A stretch of 64,000 bases of DNA, from contig NZ_FOQH01000001.1 in assembly GCF_900113695.1 (NCBI RefSeq), forward strand, positions 642,345 to 706,344, given 5' to 3'. The notes under the pieces were generated by a model. The model did no database searches. It saw only the letters and a program-made list of their open reading frames with translations, and was not told the DNA's origin. Positions within the stretch are counted from its first letter, which is position 1, and the number at the start of each line of letters is the position of its first letter. Position numbers and translations under genes: made by a program. Positions 53,411 through 62,206 of this stretch are shown piece after piece. This stretch comes from Albimonas pacifica. Its GTDB lineage: Bacteria; Pseudomonadota; Alphaproteobacteria; Rhodobacterales; Rhodobacteraceae.

Positions 53411-54550
53411 CTACGCCTCGTTGCTCAGGACCACCGTGCCGGAGGCCGCGAACATGCCCCCGACGCCGTGGACGAGCGAGATCTTGGCCCCCTCCACCTG
53501 CGCCGGCGACACGCCGCGCATCTGGCGCACGCCCTCCTGCAGCGCATACATCCCGTACATGCCCGAGTGCATGTAGCTCAGCCCCCCGCCGTTGGTGTTC
53601 AGCGGCAGCCGGCCGCCGGGGCGGGTGTGCCCCTCGGCGATGAAGGCGCCGCCCTCGCCCCGGCCGACGAAGCCCAGGTCCTCGAGCCCGTAGACGGGCA
53701 GATGCGCGAAGGCGTCGTAGATCATCAGGTGGTCGACGTCGGAATGCGCGATCCCCGCGCTCTCGAAGGCCAGCCTTCCGGAGGTGCGGAAGGCCGCCGA
53801 ACTGCCGAAGTCCTTCATCTGCGAGACGACCGGCGTCTCCGCCCCCTCGCCCACGCCGCGGACGTAGACGGGGCGGGTGGGGAAATCCTTCGCCCGGTCC
53901 GCCGTGGTCAGCACCAGCGCCCCGCCGCCGTCGGTCACCAGGCAGCACATCAGCAGCCGGAACGGCCAGGCGATCATCCGGCTGTTCAGCACGTCCTCGA
54001 CCGTGATCGGGTCGCGGAAGCTGGCGCGGGGGTGGAAGGCCGCCCACTCGCGCTGCACCACCGCGACCATGGCGAGCTGCTCCTCGGTCAGCCCGTCGTC
54101 CTTCATCTTGCGCAGCACCGGCAGGGTGAAGCGGTTCGGCGGCGCGGTGACCCCGTAGGGCTGCTCGAACTGCTGGTCGAACAGCGCCGGCGCGATCGAG
54201 GGGCCGTAGCGCCCCAGCTTCGAGCGCCCGCTCTCCCCGTGCGTGATCAGCACCGTGCGGCACAACCCCGCCTCCAGCGCCGCCACGGCGTGACGCACAT
54301 GGACCATGAAGGAACAGCCGCCGACCGAGGTCCCGTCGACCCAGGACGGCGCGATGCCCAGGTAATGCGCCACCTCCACCGCGTTGTGGCCGGCGGTCGC
54401 GACCCCGTCCACGTCCTGGATGGTCAGCCCCGCGTCGGCGAGCGCGTTCAGCGCCGCGTCCGCGTGCAGCCCGATCTGGGAGAGGGTGGGGATGCGGCCC
54501 AGCTCGGTGGTCTCGGCCGCCCCCACGATGGCCACGGAATTCGGGGTCAT
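53411..54550 (-). CDS. Thiolase-fold acyltransferase, SCP2/Ltp-type (lipid-transfer protein family)
   Basis: A 379-residue thiolase-like protein. The region DGTSVGGCSFMVHVRHAVAALEAG corresponds to the nucleophile loop in Ltp-type enzymes. YDAFAHLPVYGLEDLGF is the central motif and LNTNGGGLSYMHSGMYGMYAL the active-site His loop. Instead of the canonical thiolase motifs it matches the Ltp2/SCP-x branch, which works with a DUF35 partner. The partner is encoded just upstream, overlapping by ATGA. Likely retro-aldol or thiolytic cleavage of a CoA ester in branched or steroid-like side-chain degradation. Confidence 0.85.
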   Translation of the reverse strand: MTPNSVAIVGAAETTELGRIPTLSQIGLHADAALNALADAGLTIQDVDGVATAGHNAVEVAHYLGIAPSWVDGTSVGGCSFMVHVRHAVAALEAGLCRTVLITHGESGRSKLGRYGPSIAPALFDQQFEQPYGVTAPPNRFTLPVLRKMKDDGLTEEQLAMVAVVQREWAAFHPRASFRDPITVEDVLNSRMIAWPFRLLMCCLVTDGGGALVLTTADRAKDFPTRPVYVRGVGEGAETPVVSQMKDFGSSAAFRTSGRLAFESAGIAHSDVDHLMIYDAFAHLPVYGLEDLGFVGRGEGGAFIAEGHTRPGGRLPLNTNGGGLSYMHSGMYGMYALQEGVRQMRGVSPAQVEGAKISLVHGVGGMFAASGTVVLSNEA

Positions 54551-54966
54551 GCCGCGCGCCCCTTCGCCGGGCGGAACTGGGGCAGCGAGATCTCGTCGCT
54601 CAGCCGCTCGAACGTGACCTCGAGCGGCATGTCGAGAACCAGCGCCTCCGGCGTCTGGGGGCAGTCGAGGATGTTGGACATCATCCGCGGCCCTTCCTCC
54701 AGCTCCACCACCGCGATGGCGTAGGGGGCCGTGAAGCCCGGCGCCGGCAGGTGGTTGATGACGTAGGAATAGAGCCGCGCTCGCCCCGAGGCGCGCTCGA
54801 CGCGCACCTCGCGCGAGCCGCACTCGGGGCAGAAGGCGCGGGGCGGGAAATACGCCTTGCGGCAGTCCGCGCAGCGCTGCAGGCGCAGCTCGCCCGCGCG
54901 CGCGCCCTCCCAGAAATGCGCGGTCTCGGGGGTGGGGACCGGGATGAAGCGGGTGGGGTCGCTCAT
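54547..54966 (-). CDS. Zn-ribbon OB-fold protein (DUF35)
   Basis: A 139-residue protein with an N-terminal helix, a rubredoxin-like zinc ribbon (CADCRKAYFPPRAFCPEC) and an OB-fold domain (about 60-125). DUF35 proteins act as partners of thiolase-like aldolases, as in ChsH2-Ltp2. The stop overlaps the thiolase start by ATGA. Divergent from the acyl-CoA ligase gene. Confidence 0.9.
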   Translation of the reverse strand: MSDPTRFIPVPTPETAHFWEGARAGELRLQRCADCRKAYFPPRAFCPECGSREVRVERASGRARLYSYVINHLPAPGFTAPYAIAVVELEEGPRMMSNILDCPQTPEALVLDMPLEVTFERLSDEISLPQFRPAKGRAA

Positions 54967-55004
54967 GCGCGTCGCTCCCTTGCGGCGGAGAGCGGCCGTC
55001 GCTC

Positions 55005-55022
55005 ACCTGTCGGCCGGCAGGT
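55005..55022. promoter_or_regulatory. Candidate operator, copy 1 (DUF35 side)
   Basis: ACCTGTCGGCCGGCAGGT is a near-perfect 18-bp palindrome, 38 bp upstream of the DUF35 start. It overlaps the -10 position (55019-55024) of a minus-strand promoter whose -35 is TTGACT (55042-55047). Confidence 0.65.
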
Positions 55023-55172
55023 TTCGGGTCCGGCGAGGCCAAGTCAAGTGCGGCGTGCGCGGGCGACCTGCGCCTTGCGCGTTTCGCACAGCGGGACCTG
55101 GCGCCGCAGGCCCGCCGCAGACCGCGCGAAGCGCGTGCACCGCGCGTTATAACACGATAAGGAAAACGAAAG

Positions 55173-55190
55173 ACCTGCCGGCCGACAGGC
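55173..55190. promoter_or_regulatory. Candidate operator, copy 2 (acyl-CoA ligase side)
   Basis: ACCTGCCGGCCGACAGGC matches copy 1 in 17 of 18 positions when read as its complement. It ends 20 bp before the GTG start. TATAAC lies at 55148-55153. Confidence 0.65.
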
Positions 55191-55210
55191 GACGAAGGAG
55201 GAGCGACCAA

Positions 55211-56776
55211 GTGAGCGAATTCCGCGAGGACGAGAAGCACCCGGGCGTGTGGGCGGTGCGGACCCCCGACAAGCCGGCGTTCGTCCACCAGGTCACCGGC
55301 GAATCGATCACCTACGCCGAGGTCGAGGCGCTCTCGAACCGGGTCGCCCATCTGGCGCGCAGCTTCGGCCTGCAGCGCGGCGACCACGCGGCGGTGTTCC
55401 TCGAGAACCGGATCGACTACGCGCCGATCTTCTGGGGCTTCCTGCGCGCGGGCATGAAGGTCACCCCGATCCCGACCCACCTGACGCCGGAGGAGGTGGA
55501 CTACATCCTCGACGACTCCGGCGCGAAGATCCTGGTGACCTCGCAGGCCAAGCGGCCGGTGGCCGAGCAGCTCCGCGGCCCCAGGGTGCTGCCGGGGGCG
55601 CGCTTCATGCTCGACGACGCCGGCGGCGGCTTCGTCTCGCTGGAGGCGGCGCTGGCGACGTTCCCCGACCATCCCATCGCCGACCAGTCCGAAGGCTCGG
55701 AGATGCTCTATTCCTCGGGCACCACCGGCAAGCCCAAGGGCGTGGTGCGCCCGATGTCCGAGGCGCCCTTCGGCACGCCCACCAAGGGCATGGTGCTGAC
55801 CTGCGAGCGCTGGGGGATCACCGACGAGACGGTCTGGTTCCACCCCGCGCCGATGTATCACGCGGCCCCCATCGGCTACGCCCTGCGCGTGATGCGCTGG
55901 GGCGGCACGATGATCGTCTCGGCCAAGTTCGACCCCGAGGCGGCGCTGGCCACGATCGAGAGGCGCAGGGTCACGCATTCGCAGTGGGTCCCCACCCATT
56001 TCGTGCGCATGCTGCGCCTGCCCGAGGAGGCGAAGGCGAAATACGACCTCTCCTCCCTGCGCTGCGCGATCCATGCCGCGGCGCCCTGTCCCCCGCAGGT
56101 CAAGAAGGCGATGATCGAGTGGTGGGGCCCGGTGATCGAGGAATACTACGCCGGCTCCGAGGCCAACGGCGTGGTCACGATCACCTCGCGCGAGTGGCTG
56201 GAGAAGCCCGGCTCGGTCGGCACCCCGATCCTCGGGCGCACCCGGATCTGCGACGACGACGGGAACGAGGTTCCCACGGGGACCGAGGGCACGATCTATT
56301 TCTCCGACGGGCCCGGCTTCGCCTACCACAACGACCCGCAGAAGACCGCCGACAGCAAGAACCGGCACGGCTGGACCACGCTGGGCGACGTGGGCTACGT
56401 CGACGCCGACGGCTACCTGTTCCTGACCGACCGCAAGACCTTCATGATCGTCTCGGGCGGGGTGAACATCTACCCCGCCGAGATCGAGAACCTGCTCGCG
56501 ACCCATCCGCGCGTCGGCGACGTGGCGGTGATCGGCGTGCCGGACGAGGAGTTCGGCGAATCCGTCAAGGCGGTGATCGAGCTGCCCGAGGGCGCGGTCC
56601 CCTCCGACGAGCTCGCGCAGGAGATCATCGCCTTCTGCCGCGCCCACCTCAGCCACGTGAAGTGCCCCCGCAGCGTCGACTTCGTCGACCGGCTGCCGCG
56701 GGCGGACAACGGCAAGCTCTACAAGCGCCAGCTCCGCGACAAGTACTGGGAAGGCCGCGACCGCCGCATCGCCTGA
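55211..56776 (+). CDS. Acyl-CoA synthetase (AMP-dependent ligase)
   Basis: A 521-residue ligase. ATP/AMP motif YSSGTTGKPKGVV, aromatic/adenylate segment GWTTLGDVGYVDADGYL, hinge DRKTFMIVSGGVNIYPAEIE and catalytic lysine region PRADNGKLYKRQL. ATG is absent; GTG at 55211 follows GAAGGAGGAG. It activates a carboxylic acid to a CoA ester for the thiolase/DUF35, hydratase and dehydrogenase genes in this block. Acid unknown. Confidence 0.93.
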   Translation: MSEFREDEKHPGVWAVRTPDKPAFVHQVTGESITYAEVEALSNRVAHLARSFGLQRGDHAAVFLENRIDYAPIFWGFLRAGMKVTPIPTHLTPEEVDYILDDSGAKILVTSQAKRPVAEQLRGPRVLPGARFMLDDAGGGFVSLEAALATFPDHPIADQSEGSEMLYSSGTTGKPKGVVRPMSEAPFGTPTKGMVLTCERWGITDETVWFHPAPMYHAAPIGYALRVMRWGGTMIVSAKFDPEAALATIERRRVTHSQWVPTHFVRMLRLPEEAKAKYDLSSLRCAIHAAAPCPPQVKKAMIEWWGPVIEEYYAGSEANGVVTITSREWLEKPGSVGTPILGRTRICDDDGNEVPTGTEGTIYFSDGPGFAYHNDPQKTADSKNRHGWTTLGDVGYVDADGYLFLTDRKTFMIVSGGVNIYPAEIENLLATHPRVGDVAVIGVPDEEFGESVKAVIELPEGAVPSDELAQEIIAFCRAHLSHVKCPRSVDFVDRLPRADNGKLYKRQLRDKYWEGRDRRIA

Positions 56777-56894
56777 GCGCGGCGACAAGCGCCACCGTCA
56801 GGGGCGGCCTCCGGGCCGCCCCTTCGCGTTCCGCATCCGCCCCGGGCGGCCGGCCCCCGTCGGACCGGCGTCCGCCCCCCCTCCCCGGCCCCCA

Positions 56895-57300
56895 TTGCGC
56901 GGCCGGCCGGCGGCGGAGGCGCCGCGTCGGGCCGCGCGCGGGCGGGGGATGGAACGCTCGCGGCGCCGGGCGGGCGGGGTGCAGGTCGCCCGGGGGCGTG
57001 AGGCGCAGGCCGGACCCTGCCGCAGGCGCGCCGTGCGTGGCCGGCCGCGGAGGCGCCGCGACGGGCGTCGCGCGGGGGCAGGCGGATCGCGCGCGGCGCG
57101 GGGCGGGCGGGGTGCGGGACGCCCGGGGGCGAGAGGCGCAGCCCGGGCCTTGCTGCGGACGTATCGTGCGGCGCTGGCCGGGGAGGCGCCGCGTCGGGCG
57201 TCGCACGGGTGGCAATCCGATCGCGCGCGGCGCGGGGCGGCCGTAGCGCGGGGCGGCCCAGACGCGGGCCGCCCGGGGCGGGGTCCGAGCGGCGCGCCGC
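56895..57300. repeat. Tandem array of three diverged ~134-bp units
   Basis: GGAGGCGCCGCG recurs at 56915, 57049 and 57182, spacings of 134 and 133 bp. Units also share GGCCGGCCG, CGCGGCGC, GGGCGGGCGGGGTGC and GAGGCGCAG segments. A 23-base part of unit 3 (57182-57204) occurs as an exact inverted copy at 57424-57446. The period is not a multiple of three. Confidence 0.75.
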
Positions 57301-57489
57301 GGGCGGGGGGCCGGCGACAGGCGCGGCCGCAGACGCGGCGCCCTTCGGCCCGCCTGCCGCGGGATCCGCCCGCCACGGGCGCCGACCACGGGCCGCGCCG
57401 CGAGCGGGTCCCGGGCCACGGGCGCGACGCCCGACGCGGCGCCTCCGGCAGGCCGCCGGGCGCGCGCCCGGGGTCCGCGCCGCCGCGCC

Positions 57490-57519
57490 TTGCCTGCGGG
57501 CGAAGGCCTCCGCTAGCCT
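57490..57519 (+). promoter_or_regulatory. Candidate promoter of the DUF4336 gene
   Basis: TTGCCT (57490-57495), an 18-bp spacer and TAGCCT (57514-57519), 43 bp before the ATG. Confidence 0.45.
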
Positions 57520-57561
57520 CCCTGCGATCCGCGGGCGGGCCGCGGGGCAGGGGAGACCGCG

Positions 57562-58269
57562 ATGCTCACGCCCTTCGGGACCGACCTCTGGCTGGCCGAG
57601 GGGCCGGTGGTGGAGGGGATGGCGGGGTTCCGCTTTCCCACCCGCATGGCGCTGATGCGGCTGGGTGACGCCGGCCTCGCCGCCTGGTCGCCCGTAGCCC
57701 CGACCGAGGCGCTGCTGGCGCAGGCCGAGGCGCTGGGCCCCGTGCGCTGGCTGATCGCCCCCAACGCGCTCCACCACCTGTTCCTGCCCGACTGGGTCCG
57801 CGCCTTCCCCCGGGCCCGCGTGCTCGCCGCCCCCGGGGTGCGCGAGAAGCGGCCCGAGCTGGTGATCCACGCCGTGCTGGGCGCGGACCCGGTCCCCTCC
57901 GCCTTCGCGGGCGCGCTCGACCTCGCCCCGATCCGGGGCAACCGCCTGTTCACGGAGGTCGCGCTGTTCCACCGCGCCAGCCGCACGGCGATCTTCACAG
58001 ACCTGCTGCAGGCGCTGCCGCCGGGGTGGTTCAGGGGCTGGCGGGGGCTGGTGGCGAAGCTCGACCGGATGCAGGAGGCGGAGCCGACCGTCCCGCGCAA
58101 GTTCCGCATCGCCTTCCGCGACCGCGCGGCGGCGCGCGCCTCGCTCGCGCCCGTGCTCGCCTGGCCGGCGGAGCGGCTGGTCGTCGCCCATGGCGCGCCG
58201 GTGGAGCGCGACGCGGCCGCGCTGCTGCAACGGGCGTTCGGCTGGCTCCAGGAGGGTCGCGGGCGCTAA
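57562..58269 (+). CDS. DUF4336 domain-containing protein
   Basis: A 235-residue protein of the DUF4336 family, a metallo-beta-lactamase-like fold without known reaction. Visible family features are GTDLWLAEGPVV, the RFPTRMALMRL segment, VRWLIAPNALHHLFLPDW and ERLVVAHGAPV near the C-terminus. The His-rich metal motif of true MBL enzymes (HxHxDH) is missing. ATG at 57562 with GGGGAGACC upstream. Convergent with the FMN reductase gene. Confidence 0.8.
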   Translation: MLTPFGTDLWLAEGPVVEGMAGFRFPTRMALMRLGDAGLAAWSPVAPTEALLAQAEALGPVRWLIAPNALHHLFLPDWVRAFPRARVLAAPGVREKRPELVIHAVLGADPVPSAFAGALDLAPIRGNRLFTEVALFHRASRTAIFTDLLQALPPGWFRGWRGLVAKLDRMQEAEPTVPRKFRIAFRDRAAARASLAPVLAWPAERLVVAHGAPVERDAAALLQRAFGWLQEGRGR

Positions 58270-58276
58270 GGCCTAG

Positions 58277-58855
58277 TCAGGCGGCGGCGTCGCCGACCGC
58301 GGCGCGGGCGAAGCCGGCGACCTGGCGGCCCAGCGCCTCGAGCTGGCCGCGGATCTTGGCGTCCTCGCAGCCGCCGTCGGGGCCGAACACCGGCTCGGCG
58401 GTGTTCACCGCCACGCCCAGCGGCGTGTTCCAGCCGCGCAGCGCATGCACCACGTCGCGCAGCGCGTTCATCGTGGTCACCGCGCCCTGCCAGCCGCCGC
58501 CGGTGGCCACGGCGCCCACGGCGCGGCCCTCCAGATAGGGCCGGGCGTCGGTGCGCAGATCCTCGATGTAGTCGATGGCGTTCTTCACCAGCCCCGACAT
58601 GCCGCCGTGATAGCCGGGCGAGCCCAGGATCACGCCGTCCGAGCGTCGGATCGCCTCGATCATCCGGCTGGCCTCGTCGCTGCGGCGCTCGTCCTCGGGC
58701 GAGTAGGGGGGCAGGTCCAGCGCGCGGCCGGCGATCAGCACCGTCTCGCAGCCCTCCGCCTCCGCGGCGTCGAGGGCGATGCGAAGGGCTTTCTCGGTCG
58801 AGGAGAAGTCGCGGAGCGTGCCGCCGAGACCGACGATGAGGGGCTTTCGGGTCAT
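58277..58855 (-). CDS. NADPH-dependent FMN reductase family protein
   Basis: A 192-residue flavodoxin-like reductase. Flavin-phosphate loop GLGGTLRDFSSTEKAL, then GSPGYHGGMSGLVKNAIDYIEDL (the FMN-binding central motif), and ATGGGWQG for the isoalloxazine ring. Starts at ATG 58855. It reduces FMN, quinones or azo compounds in the family. No linked monooxygenase is seen. Confidence 0.88.
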   Translation of the reverse strand: MTRKPLIVGLGGTLRDFSSTEKALRIALDAAEAEGCETVLIAGRALDLPPYSPEDERRSDEASRMIEAIRRSDGVILGSPGYHGGMSGLVKNAIDYIEDLRTDARPYLEGRAVGAVATGGGWQGAVTTMNALRDVVHALRGWNTPLGVAVNTAEPVFGPDGGCEDAKIRGQLEALGRQVAGFARAAVGDAAA

Positions 58856-59007
58856 GCCGAGACCATAGGCGCGCCCCAACCGGCGCGCAAGCGAGGCCCC
58901 CGCGGAAAGCCGCCGCGGCCGCGCGATTCCCCTGCGCGCGGGACAGGTCTGCGCCGGGCTTTCATGCAGGCGGCAGGGGAGGCGCCGCGCGGGCGCCTCC
59001 GCCGCGC

Positions 59008-59820
59008 TCAGGCGCCCTTGAAGGCGGGCCGGCGCTTCTCGAGGAAGGCGGCCACGCCCTCCTTCACATCCTCGGTGCAGAACAGCAGCGCCTGGGTGTC
59101 CGCCTCGGCCGAGAGCATGTCGTCGAGGCTCATCGGACCCCGCGCCAGCGTCTGCTTGGAGGTGGCGACCGAGAGCGGCGCGCAGCGCGCGACCTCCTCG
59201 GCCATCGCCAGCGCCTTCTCCACCGCCTCGCCCGGCGCGCAGATCTCCTCGACGAGGCCCCAGTCGGCGGCGGTCTGCGCGTCGATCGTGCGCCCCGTCA
59301 TCGCCAGCAGCTTGGTGCGGCCCATGCCGATGCGCGCGGGCAGGGTGTGGAACACGCCCAGGTCCGGCATCAGCCCCAGCTTGCCGAAGGGCAGCGAGAA
59401 CTTCGCCTCCGACGAGGCCACCACCATGTCGCACATCGCGGCGATCGAGAGGCCCGCGCCCACCGCATAGCCCTCGACCGCGGCGATCACCGGCTTGGTC
59501 CCGCCCTGCACGATCTTCACCAGCCGGTGCACGTCCTGCAGCCGCGCGCGCCCCGAGGCCGCGGTGATCCCCTTCATCGTGGAGATGTCGCCGCCCGCCG
59601 AGAAGCAGCCGCCGGCGCCCGCCAGCACCACGGCGCGCACGTCGGGGTCGGCCTGGGCCTCGGCCATCGCCTGGATCAGCGCCGGGCGCAGGGCCATCGA
59701 CAGCGGGTTGCGCCGCTTGGGATCGTTGATCCAGACCAGCGCGGTCGCGCCGATCCTCTGGGTCACGCAGACGGGGTCGTCGACGCCCGGCTCGACCGGG
59801 GCCTCCTGGTGGTCCTTCAT
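59008..59820 (-). CDS. Enoyl-CoA hydratase/isomerase family protein
   Basis: A 270-residue crotonase-fold enzyme. Oxyanion-hole segments GAGGCFSAGGDISTM and AVEGYAVGAGLSIAAMCDMV are present. LPFGKLGLMPDLG has Asp in place of the second catalytic Glu often found there, so it may be an isomerase or atypical hydratase. Follows the IclR gene on the same strand with a 73-bp gap. Probably part of the acyl-CoA catabolic block. Confidence 0.9.
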   Translation of the reverse strand: MKDHQEAPVEPGVDDPVCVTQRIGATALVWINDPKRRNPLSMALRPALIQAMAEAQADPDVRAVVLAGAGGCFSAGGDISTMKGITAASGRARLQDVHRLVKIVQGGTKPVIAAVEGYAVGAGLSIAAMCDMVVASSEAKFSLPFGKLGLMPDLGVFHTLPARIGMGRTKLLAMTGRTIDAQTAADWGLVEEICAPGEAVEKALAMAEEVARCAPLSVATSKQTLARGPMSLDDMLSAEADTQALLFCTEDVKEGVAAFLEKRRPAFKGA

Positions 59821-59893
59821 GGGCTCTCCTCCTCCTGCGGTCCGGTTGGCCCGGCCGCGAACGTCGGCGGCCGGGCGGGCCGGCCGCGGGATC

Positions 59894-60766
59894 TCAGCGG
59901 CTGAGCATCGGCGCGATCGAGCGCCCCAGGTGCACCAGCCTCGGGCCGACCTCGGTCTCCAGCTTCTCGCGGGTGGCGAGGAAGCCGGGGCCGGCGGCGT
60001 TGATCGCCATCGCCTCGGTCTTGTCGGGCGAGACCACGGGAACGGCCGCGGCGCGGATGTCGGACTGCCACTCGCCGTCGGCGATGCAGTAGCCGCGCTC
60101 GTCCACCTGGGCCTTGGCGTCGAGGATGCGCGACTTCAGGTCGGGCCACTTGTCCCCGAGCTTGCGGGCCAGCCGCTCGAAGATGAACTCGCGGTCCGCC
60201 TCGGCGATGCCGGCCAGGAACGCGCGCCCCAGCGCGGTGGTCGCCAGGTCCACCCGGTTGCCCACGTCCAGCCGGATGGTCGAGACGGTGGCCGGGTGGC
60301 AGGCGTCGACGTAGATCATCCCCAGCCGGTCCCGCGCCCCCAGCGCGATCGACATCTCGGCGTCGTTGGCGAGCTTCTGCATCGGCTCGCGCGCCACCAG
60401 CCGCACCCGCAGGGAGGAAATCACCGGATAGCCCAGCGTCAGCAGGGCGGCGGTGGGCTCGTATTTCGACAGGCGCCGGATCAGGCGCAGGTAGCCCAGC
60501 TCGGTCAGCGTATGGGTCAGGCGGGTGATCGTGGCCTTGGGCAGGCCGGTGATCTCGGCCAGCTCCGAGTTGCCCAGCGGCGCAGGCCGCGCCGAGAACG
60601 CCCGCAGGATCTCCAGCCCCCGCGCCAGCGCCCAGACGAACTTGCGGTCATGGGCCAGGCGTTCGGACTGCTCGCCGTCCAGGTCGAGCGGCACGGCCGA
60701 GCGGGAGGAGACCGGCGCGGATGCGGGCTTGTCCTCGGGCTCTCCGGCGGCGGCGTTCCTGGGCAT
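59894..60766 (-). CDS. IclR-family transcriptional regulator
   Basis: A 290-residue regulator with a Pro/Ser-rich N-terminus (~40 residues). The winged helix follows (RGLEILRAFSARPAPLGNSELAEITGLPKATITRLTHTLTELGYL), then the GAF-like IclR domain with LGRAFLAGIAEADRE and SIRAAAVPV-type effector motifs. ATG at 60766 is preceded by AAGGAGAGCCC. Divergent from the acyl-CoA dehydrogenase pair; direct repeats at 60797 and 60937 are possible sites. Confidence 0.92.
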   Translation of the reverse strand: MPRNAAAGEPEDKPASAPVSSRSAVPLDLDGEQSERLAHDRKFVWALARGLEILRAFSARPAPLGNSELAEITGLPKATITRLTHTLTELGYLRLIRRLSKYEPTAALLTLGYPVISSLRVRLVAREPMQKLANDAEMSIALGARDRLGMIYVDACHPATVSTIRLDVGNRVDLATTALGRAFLAGIAEADREFIFERLARKLGDKWPDLKSRILDAKAQVDERGYCIADGEWQSDIRAAAVPVVSPDKTEAMAINAAGPGFLATREKLETEVGPRLVHLGRSIAPMLSR

Positions 60767-60796
60767 GGGCTCTCCTTGGGTGATCTTCCCGAAGCC

Positions 60797-60950
60797 TTGT
60801 CCGATACGCCCCCGGTTGTCCACTTTCGCGTGAGCGGGCCGGGTCGCTGATCGGCACGAGGCCGCGCGGGTGCGGTTGCAGATACCGCATGGCGGAACGT
60901 CGCGCCACCCTGCCGCCACTGGACCCAGGGTCGCTTTTGTCCGACACTCC
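60797..60950. promoter_or_regulatory. IclR / acyl-CoA dehydrogenase divergent promoter with a repeated motif
   Basis: TTGTCCGATACGCC (60797-60810) and TTGTCCGACACTCC (60937-60950) are direct repeats with 12/14 identity; each contains the small palindrome TGTC-C-GACA (or GATA). They sit near opposite ends of the intergenic region. Confidence 0.45.
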
Positions 60951-61048
60951 GCGCCGACCGCCGCCCGCTTCCCCCCGCGAGAGGGAGCCCAACGAGACGG
61001 CAGACCCCACGCCCGCGCCCCGCGCGGACGCCGAGAGAGGAGACGCTC

Positions 61049-62206
61049 ATGTCATCGCCTTTCCGGTTCGACCCGGTGCAGATGCCCGATGTCGAGCCGC
61101 AGCTTCGCGCCGAGGTGCGCGAATTCCTTGCCGAGTGGACCCCGAAGTTCACGCCCTGGAAGATCGGCCATTCCTGGACCGGGCTCGACCGCGAGTTCTC
61201 GAAGGCCGTCGGCGCCAGGGGCTGGATCGGCATGACCTGGCCCAGGGAATACGGCGGGCATGAGCGCTCGGCGCTCGAGCGCTACGTGGTGATCGAGGAG
61301 ATGCTGGCCGCCGGCGCCCCCGTCGGCGCCCACTGGATCGCCGACCGCCAGTCCGGCCCCCTGATCCTGCGCGTGGGGACCGAGACCCAGAAGAAGAAGT
61401 GGCTGCCGCTGATCTGCTCGGGCGAGGCCACGTTCTGCATCGGGCTTTCCGAGCCCGACTCGGGCTCCGACCTCGCCTCGGTGCGCACCCGCGCGACGCG
61501 CGACGGCGACGGCTGGCGCCTGTCGGGCCGCAAGATCTGGACGACGAACGCCCACCACGCCCAGGCGATGATCGCGCTGGTGCGCACCTCCGGCGGGCCC
61601 GACGACCGGCACAAGGGCCTCTCCCAGGTGCTCGTCGACCTGTCGCTGCCTGGCGTCGAGATCCGCCGCATCGCCGACATGACCGGCGAGGCGCATTTCA
61701 ACGAGGTGACCTTCGACGACGTCCAGCTCGGCCCCGACGCCCTGGTCGGCGTCGAGGGCGCCGGCTGGGCGCAGGGCATGTCGGAACTGGCGTTCGAGCG
61801 CTCCGGCCCCGACCGCTTCCTCTCGGCCTTCCCGCTGATGCCGCTGCTGGTCGACGAGATCGCCGCCGCCGGCGAGCCCGACCGCCTCTCGGCCCGCGCC
61901 ATCGGCCGTACGCTGGCCGAGCTCGCCGCGCTGCGCGAGATGTCGGTGTGCACCGCCGGCATGCTCGACCGCGGCGAGGACCCGGCCCAGGAGGCCGCGG
62001 TGATAAAGGAAGTCGGCGTCACGCTGGAACAGCGGATGCCCGAGATGGTGCGCGACCTCGCCCCCGGGGCCCTTCCCGGCGCGGTGGAGGGGGACCTCGC
62101 CGAGATGCGGGCGGCGGTGGCGCAGCAGGCGCCCACCTTCAGCCTGCGCGGCGGCACCCGCGAGATCATGCGCGGCATCATGGCCAAGGGGATGGGTCTG
62201 CGATGA
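61049..62206 (+). CDS. Acyl-CoA dehydrogenase (first subunit)
   Basis: A 385-residue FAD enzyme. WPREYGGHERSALERYVVIEEM is the N-terminal ACAD signature. CIGLSEPDSGSDLASVRTRATRDGDGW and GRKIWTTNAHHAQ form the FAD/substrate region, and GGTREIMRGIMAKGMG the C-terminal motif. The stop overlaps the next ACAD start by ATGA (62203-62206). Adjacent unequal ACADs often form alpha2beta2 enzymes (as FadE/ChsE pairs in steroid side-chain breakdown). Confidence 0.94.
   Translation: MSSPFRFDPVQMPDVEPQLRAEVREFLAEWTPKFTPWKIGHSWTGLDREFSKAVGARGWIGMTWPREYGGHERSALERYVVIEEMLAAGAPVGAHWIADRQSGPLILRVGTETQKKKWLPLICSGEATFCIGLSEPDSGSDLASVRTRATRDGDGWRLSGRKIWTTNAHHAQAMIALVRTSGGPDDRHKGLSQVLVDLSLPGVEIRRIADMTGEAHFNEVTFDDVQLGPDALVGVEGAGWAQGMSELAFERSGPDRFLSAFPLMPLLVDEIAAAGEPDRLSARAIGRTLAELAALREMSVCTAGMLDRGEDPAQEAAVIKEVGVTLEQRMPEMVRDLAPGALPGAVEGDLAEMRAAVAQQAPTFSLRGGTREIMRGIMAKGMGLR

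Larger units (their letters stand above)
56777..57561. other. 785-bp non-coding region
   Basis: No gene is credible despite long open frames (GC-rich artefacts). It holds a three-unit tandem repeat (56895-57300), an inverted copy of part of the unit (57424-57446) and a promoter for the DUF4336 gene. Confidence 0.55.

Noticed and set aside
56719..58230. Long open frames on both strands over the tandem array
   Set aside because: Repeat period is not a multiple of three, so units are read in different frames; products are Pro/Arg/Ala-rich with no domain.
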